Shown: positions 57,707 to 64,000 of the stretch, one piece after another
How the letters are laid out: every line of letters begins with the position of its first letter
How positions within the stretch are numbered: position 1 is the stretch's first letter
NCBI GenBank assembly: GCA_000328365.1
Contig: KB292914.1
Location: 270,468 to 334,467 of the forward strand
Reading direction: 5' to 3'
Length of the DNA: 64,000 nt
Source of the DNA: Capitella teleta
Lineage: Eukaryota; Annelida; Polychaeta; Capitellidae
Notes under the pieces: model-generated
Told to the model about the DNA's origin: nothing
Seen by the model: only the letters and a program-made list of their open reading frames with translations
Databases searched by the model: none
Translations under genes and position numbers: made by a program

Positions 57707-60700
57707 GTGAGTGACCAAGCAGTCTGAGCAGCCTTTTCGTCAGAGGCATCGCCGGCACGAGCGCCTCTTATGCGACCAGAGGCCTGTCAGCGCCGCCCCT
57801 GCCTCTTCCCTCGGCGCAGCAGCCAAAGCTTCACTCCCAGCGCTTCTCCACCTCATACCACAATCGGTGCTCGAGCACTCTTCAGCCCAATTGGATTGTC
57901 TCCGCTGGTCAAACTTTGTTACGGCTGGACTCAGCAACCTTTTGCGGATAGCCATTGCAATTCACCAGGTATGTGTTCAGTTAAAAGGGATGGGGATTCA
58001 ATATAGTGTATAGTTATCCCTTCTGACAGCCAATGCATGCAAACTACGGTTTTATGCAAAGTTACCACTGTATATAATGGTGATTTAGTGACATACAGCA
58101 TTGCACTTGAGTTTTAGGAGACCTCTTTGTAGGGATCTAGTATGAGCAGGTTAAAAGCCACTTGGTCTTCGCTTCCTTTGAGTCAGCTTTGTCAAGAACA
58201 GAAGGTGTGCCCATTTTTCTTAAGCAATTTCTCAAGAGACGGCGCGAATGCTAAAGAGGGGTAACAATGCAGTGTTGCTTTTTTTTGGCGAGTAAGTCTT
58301 GACAGAGATCATTCGTGAATGCAGGCGATTTGAAGCACTTGTATCTGACATGCATAGCAAGGTAATTGCTCACGTGTAAATGCGGAAAAAAAAGTCAGGA
58401 ATGAATCAGTGTAATGGCTTTGACCTTTGTGACAGTGGCAGGTAGCCTGTGCAATCCCATGCCTCCCTAGCTTGATCAAAGCGTAGCTAGGAAGGAAGCT
58501 GTGTGAAAGTTAATATTCGGTCACCTGCTTTAATCTCCCAGGCGCCAAAAACTTGGCCGCAGGTAAAGCATCGAACTTCATTCGTGCACGCAGAGTACGC
58601 TGGAATTCCATCGCGTGTTATACGCAGGCATTTTATGACAAAATTGCATTCAAAAAGGTGTAAGTGTCAATGTCATGCACTTGGGATATTAAATGTAAGA
58701 GTAACAGATCAAATATTTTTTGGGGGATGCTCAATTTCTGCATCGTTTCATGACGGATGCGAGCTAAAGTGACCATTAAGACGCATATCTCCGATCTCTC
58801 CATCGCGACCACCTGCACGCTGATCGAGCTGTGTCAATTACAGCTTCGTCGCAATCTCAAGGTCGCGCAGATGATGAGCACAGCGCCAATTGCGCCAATC
58901 TAGGCCTTCAATTTCCTGTCCCGTTAGTTGGTGCATATCAAGCGTCGCTGTGGCGGTTGGGGCCGAGAGATCATAACACTCATTAGCATTGTGCTCGTAC
59001 CTGCACCACGCCATGCATATGGAGTTGGAGCGGGCCCCTGGAGGGCTGGGGTTGTTGAGCGGGAGCGAATGGCAATGTATACTGCGATCCAACTATGCCA
59101 GCTAGTGCTCGAAATAACTTCTGCTCAGTAATGACTTGCATGGTCATGTCTGAAGCTTGTAATTTAAAGGTTCTTGCGCTCCAATCAGCGATCACTACCT
59201 ACAAATTGTGTTGAGTTACTTGGAAAATCTACGGTCAGGTTGTTCTGTTTAGATTGTGCTTTAAACGTAAGGTATCACATGACGACAATATTCTATAGAC
59301 CATTATATACGGCCCAGAATTGTGATTGCCTTTGTACCTCACAACATTGCAAATGATGACATATTATCCCTTTTAATAATAACATAATTTAATTTTTGAA
59401 TCTGCGTTCATCTTTCGTTGCACCGCGGGTTCAGATCCCTCATGGTTGCGCGAACGTTCAATTGAGATATATCGTCAAAAGTCAAAAGTCAAAACTCATA
59501 ATATTAAGTTAAAAAGTGTAAGGTTATGATATTTATATATTACATCTAGTATTTTATTATCAGCTGTCGAACAGCACTCTGCTAGTGCAAACAAGGACAG
59601 ATAGGCCAATTGAAATAAATCCATTTCAGCTGTGACTGACGATATTGATCAGATCAGGGATCCATGGTTCAACCAGATTAGGCAAATCCCCATGGCAAAG
59701 CAAGGCCCGAAAGATCGGGAGAGAAACCCAACACAGACAGCATTGTGATTGAGATAGAAGGAATCTGCAAGAGTGATCTGTAATTGAAATAACAAACAGA
59801 GATAGGGAATTCCTGAGTTTTTCATCTACCGGAAGGGTATTATTATATATATTTCAATTACTCCCCGTGTAAGCATTTATATTGCCTATTATTATGCTGA
59901 TCATCAAATGAGAAGTTTTCATCCGAAGAAATTACACGTTCTGCTTCCCACTCCCAATGATGATATCGCAATATGCGATGTCATCACTATAGATCTCATT
60001 TGCACAATCAAGATGGGAGTGGTTTGTATAAGCACCAGATATTTGTTTTGGATGTGTTGTGCGCAAGGGATTCTAGTTGTGGACACATAATTATATTCAA
60101 AGTAGCTATAAAAATAATCGGCAAACGAGGGAGCTCATACTTTCCTTAATCTTGCGTGATGCGCATCATCCAGTGAGAGGGTGTCTTCGAGTATCTTTCC
60201 ATTACCTGCTCCTTAGAGTAAACATTGTATCATAGAAAAATAAATAATGCCATTATGAACTAAAACAAAACGTTGGTCACGCAATGCAGCGTAGCATAAT
60301 AATAGGCGCGCTTCTTGGCTGCTTCTTCGTCTCACTTTGCTTGATCCTTGGCACCCTCAGATCAAAGAACGAGGTTGCAACCTGAGAGATAAATTAGGCC
60401 TATAATGGGGAGATTCTTGGTACCGGTACCTAGTCTTGAGCAGAGGGTTCTTGACAGTGTCCCAGTTGGGAGTACACTGAGGTGTGATTTATAAGGTGAT
60501 CTATGCTGCAAGATGTTAAGTTTATATGACATGTACGCCGGGATTGATGTCTCCGACCAACACATCTAGTGTACAAATCATATAAAATAGTCCTTTTTGT
60601 TTCGATGTGCTCCATAACACCCACGTAAAAACAAGGAAAATGATGCCAGCGAAATGACGGTGTACATCGTATTCTTTTGGAATATTATAAGGGGCGATTT

Positions 60701-62530
60701 CGCCATTGAAATATCAGGCAGGTAGAAAATTGCTGTTCTTAAGTGGCTTCGGCTAATGGTTTGCCCATTTGGAGCGCGGCGGCAGCTCTTCGCATATTGC
60801 CCCCACTATCTCGTTGTCCTCATGACGAGGGGAAGGGTGGGGGGATGGCCGACCGTGTGCCGGATGCATCAAATGTCTTGTTATTGTCAGGTGAGTTTCA
60901 GTTGTGATTGACAGCTTACAGGAATAGTGGGACCTTTAGCAAAGTGACAATGTTGGTTTTTATTTGGAGGTCTTTATATACATATAGTGGGTATATGCAC
61001 ACATTTTTACGAATGTTACACTTTGACGTAGTAGCTAAGCTTAGTGTATTGATCAATGATAATTAAAACCATCATTTTTCCAATCAACATAGTTACATGT
61101 TCACTATATTAATTATGAAATCGACTGTTTTGGGTTGCTAAGGGCAATTGCTCTAAGTCTTCCCATCCGCAGACCCCACGCCCGCTCCCCTCGGGACAAT
61201 GGTCAGCACGCCAACGTGCGCGTGTTTACAAGATGCAGGATCAAAGAACATTGCCAAGAAGAGGAAGCAGAGCAGGCGCCTTCGTCAGCGTTCCCAATGG
61301 GACTGAGGGCAGACTTATTTTGGGCTGACAGGATCGCACAAAGTCACGCTCAGCTTTCTAGACATTAGTGCAAATTTCGACTTCGTAAATTCTTCGCTCG
61401 GCTAGAAATTGCCAACTTCTTAAACAACCGCGAGCACACTGATTTCTATGGCTTGGCTTCAACATCACCCAAGAATTCATTTACTTAAGTGGTCAACCTG
61501 TCCTCCTGCGTGGCAGTCTATTGGCAGAGTGTCTTCATGTGTCCCCCAAAATATGTCTATTCCTCTCTAGATTCATGCTGATATTCATGCTCATATCTTA
61601 TTTATGCTATGCATATTGAGGAAGCTTTATATAACGGAGCCTTCAAGAAGTCATATGCGCATTATTGCCTTGCCCACAGTGTTAGGTTTGATGGCTGCCA
61701 AATTCACAGTGACTGCAAACGTGGCAAAGCATGTGGCCAATTGTGATTTGGGCAGTTTTCTTGTGGATTGCCACGTCAACGCAAGACACCCTGGGGTTTG
61801 TTATGCACTCGCAGAGAACGCTGCATGGAATTGCAGATAATGCTGGTCTATGCGTGCCGACCCCAATCATGCTTTACAGAAAACACAAATGAAATCTGCA
61901 CTTCCCAGGCACGCTTCATTCTCTAGTGGAAAGGCTGAATGCAAACCAACACACAATACGCGAGGGGGTCCTCATTCAGCACAGGTGCCAATGCTTGACT
62001 GTATCCCCGATTGACCCACTGATCTGATCAAATGCTCGGCGCAACACGTGATTTTGCTGTAGAACAGTGCATTTGCCTGAGTGCAATAGCGGGAAATTGC
62101 ATTAACGGCTAAATGGAGCGCTATCGGATTTTCGGTCTCAAAGACCGCTTTGTCATCCACTAGGCAGGTGTTTCAAGAGGCGCTGTCACTCCGCAAGTGG
62201 CCAGTGCACGTGTTTAAAGGCTTTCCATCAATGAAAACAGCACGTCCTCATCGAGTTTCTCATTCCCTGGCGTAATGTACGTCAGTTTTGCTCTGCTCTG
62301 ATATTGAGGGGTCTGTTATTTGTACTGTTTACGTCACATATACCCCATCATCGCAAACTTTTTTGTCTCTTACCCCCACCGTTATTAACAATTGCGATGT
62401 GGAATCCACACCCCCATCCTCCCCAGTATTTCCCTCCCTTTAAGGTAGAGATCTAAGAAATGGAATTATCCGAGTCGTCTTGTCTTTCACAGAACTGATG
62501 CCTTCATCTGTCGTCGTCTGATTTCTAAGC
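57707..62530. other. Intergenic, upstream of the GPCR
   Basis: No supported exon on either strand. GC-richer patches at 57720-57960 and 58860-59080 contain open frames in several phases without splice support. A small hairpin (CCTCCCTAGCT with AGCTAGGAAGG) lies near 58460-58500. Confidence 0.5.
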
Positions 62531-62858
62531 ATGACATTGTCAACTAATACGAAGAACATGTCTGTCCTGCACAACCAATCGCATGAGACCAACTACTCGT
62601 CGTTCCTCTCCGCTGCTGCCGGCTGGGGATCACCTCCGCTCTTTAAACAGACGCCCATGATGGTGGCTGTGCTCACCCTCGCCTACCTCGTCGTCTTCGT
62701 TCTGGCCGTGGTCAACAACTGCCTCGTTGTCTCGGCCATCGTCAGGAACCTCCAATTGAGAACCATCACCAATTATTTCTTGGCCAATTTGGCTGTTGCA
62801 GACATCCTGGTGTCGTTCATCGTTCTGCCAATCACTCTGTTGTCGAATCTCTTCTCAG
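62531..62858 (+). CDS. First coding exon of a rhodopsin-class peptide GPCR (partial)
   Basis: The exon encodes 109 residues and ends in phase 1 at a strong donor (TCAG|GTGAGT). The N-terminus has three glycosylation sequons (NMS, NQS, NYS). TM1 spans ~40-65 and contains AVVNNCLVVSAIVRN; TM2 spans ~72-95 as TNYFLANLAVADILVSFIVL with the conserved LAVAD aspartate. LPITLLSNLFSG after TM2, and a splice site there, resemble neuropeptide FF, SIFamide, orexin or trissin-type receptors, which signal through G proteins on binding short peptides. The remaining helices must lie on exons beyond 64000; I see none in 62859-64000. The exact ligand family cannot be set from this part. Confidence 0.85.
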
Positions 62859-64000
62859 GTGAGTGATAGTTATATACATGTAACATCTACGAATAAATCC
62901 CATGGTAATCTCGCAATGTTCTTTACAATTTGCAAAATTATCACTGCAGCTTATAAATTATGATAGCTCTCATTCGACTCATTGTCAATAATTTAATGAA
63001 GACTATAACGTTTCATACAAACATACACATTAAATTACCAGGTGCTTACAGCTATTGAATTCCAATGAAAGTATTCTTAGCATTTTGACTGGAAAAACGC
63101 ACAATATCTCCAGGCACTTCTTCGAAACACCTTTCTTTGTAGCCAGACAGATTCAGTAGAACGAGCTGCAATTATTTCCTGCTATGACTGAGTATCATGT
63201 CATACCCACATCAACCCTCAACCTTGGCCTCCTTTGACACAGGGCGTGGTCTGCGGGGGCAGGGGGGGTGCTACAGCCCCAACAAGGGTACCGTACCCTA
63301 TGGTATACTACCGGGTTGGAAATCCTTGATTGCCTCGATTACTTTTGCAAAATTGGTTCAAACGAGTATTGCGTGTGAATGAGATTGCACTAAGTTTTTG
63401 AATTGAAAAGCAAGTCACGGAGACGCATCGTTAGCGACCGATATAGCATTGAACCAGAAGCATGTTGAGGTATGCATAAGAGGAGGAAGATTTATGTATA
63501 CACAATTTGTGCGGCTCTTCTATCAAAAGGATTCGCATTTCTTTTGTTCTCTTTTGAAAGGAAATGATGGTTGGGGATTTTTTTGCCTCATTTCTCTTTT
63601 GATCTCAGGGATAACTGCTAATACAACCTGAGACAAGATCCCCACTGAGATGGGCATGCATGTGCGTGTGAGGTAATCTGATTGTGGTATAGGTTAACTA
63701 AGTGATCTTACCTTATCAGGTTATCATTAAAATTTGTTTGTATACCGTTCTATATTAACCCCTGTTTTCACAAGATTTGAGTCAGAGGTTTTGTTTCAAT
63801 ACGAGCATTTATATATTGAACGAACATTGCTGTGAGTGAAATGAGCCCGGGAGGCAACACTTCGGAGGATTTATTTAATTCCTTGCCTTTTGCGTGTTAT
63901 AAATGAAAAGGGAAACCGGTGATGAGTTACATAAATGCATGGAGTGCTAGTCTTTTCTCAAAGAAAATCTAAGGTCAACGGATTTCTCCACTATATCTTC
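62859..64000 (+). other. First coding intron of the GPCR
   Basis: There is no exon matching TM3 or later helices. The intron runs off the window. Confidence 0.6.

Noticed and set aside
57770-57975. Resemblance of GLSPLVKLCYGWTQQPFADS to a CDGSH iron-sulfur motif
   Set aside because: The spacing is wrong and two of three cysteine ligands and the glycine are missing; probably chance.

Overview
The window looks like nuclear DNA of an invertebrate animal, AT-rich and intron-rich, with many simple repeats and an assembly gap (12867-13643). Spliceosomal introns with GT/AG ends, an SGSM3 orthologue, a PMP22/claudin-family protein, Ly6-type and sushi-type extracellular domains, a rhodopsin-class peptide receptor, LINE fragments and tRNA-derived SINEs all fit a bilaterian, probably marine. 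I cannot place the phylum.

Layout. Positions 1-200 hold the cut end of an unknown plus-strand exon. From 7645 down to 1185 on the minus strand lies a complete SGSM3 gene (RabGAP with TBC, SH3 and RUN domains). I could join its exons without a frame break, and it has two tandem candidate last exons. From 7.6 to 17.4 kb the DNA is mostly intergenic. It carries a pogo/Tigger-like non-autonomous DNA transposon (9018-9922), a LINE 3' end, a fold-back element, a weak candidate SGSM3 alternative first exon, one orphan minus-strand exon, a CA repeat with the gap, and a second TIR element.

The centrepiece is a minus-strand gene with coding exons from 27575 to 17408. It has 56 coding exons and encodes about 2,116 residues: a signal peptide with a furin-like site, about fifty six-cysteine modules (nearly one per exon, all bounded by phase-1 introns), one Ly6/uPAR-like domain and a hydrophobic tail that suggests a GPI anchor. 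Three RFX X-box-like sites lie 0.9-1.25 kb upstream of its start codon.

From 28 to 49 kb are a three-exon claudin/PMP22-like gene (33876-35825, plus), three copies of one tRNA-derived SINE family and one of another, minisatellites, a possible first exon with a PCNA-binding motif that runs into two abutting hairpins (41955-42159), and a decayed sushi-domain membrane protein gene (44573-45900). From 49.6 to 51.2 kb a 5'-truncated LINE carries a nested SINE. The rest is sparse: two orphan exon candidates (52635-52762 minus; 57652-57706 plus) and, at the right edge, the first coding exon of a peptide GPCR (62531-62858, plus), whose remaining exons lie outside the window.

The genes do not form an operon-like pathway. 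The three complete ones encode a Rab regulator, a large secreted or surface-anchored cysteine-rich protein and a four-pass junction-type membrane protein. All could act in an epithelium, but that link is only inference.
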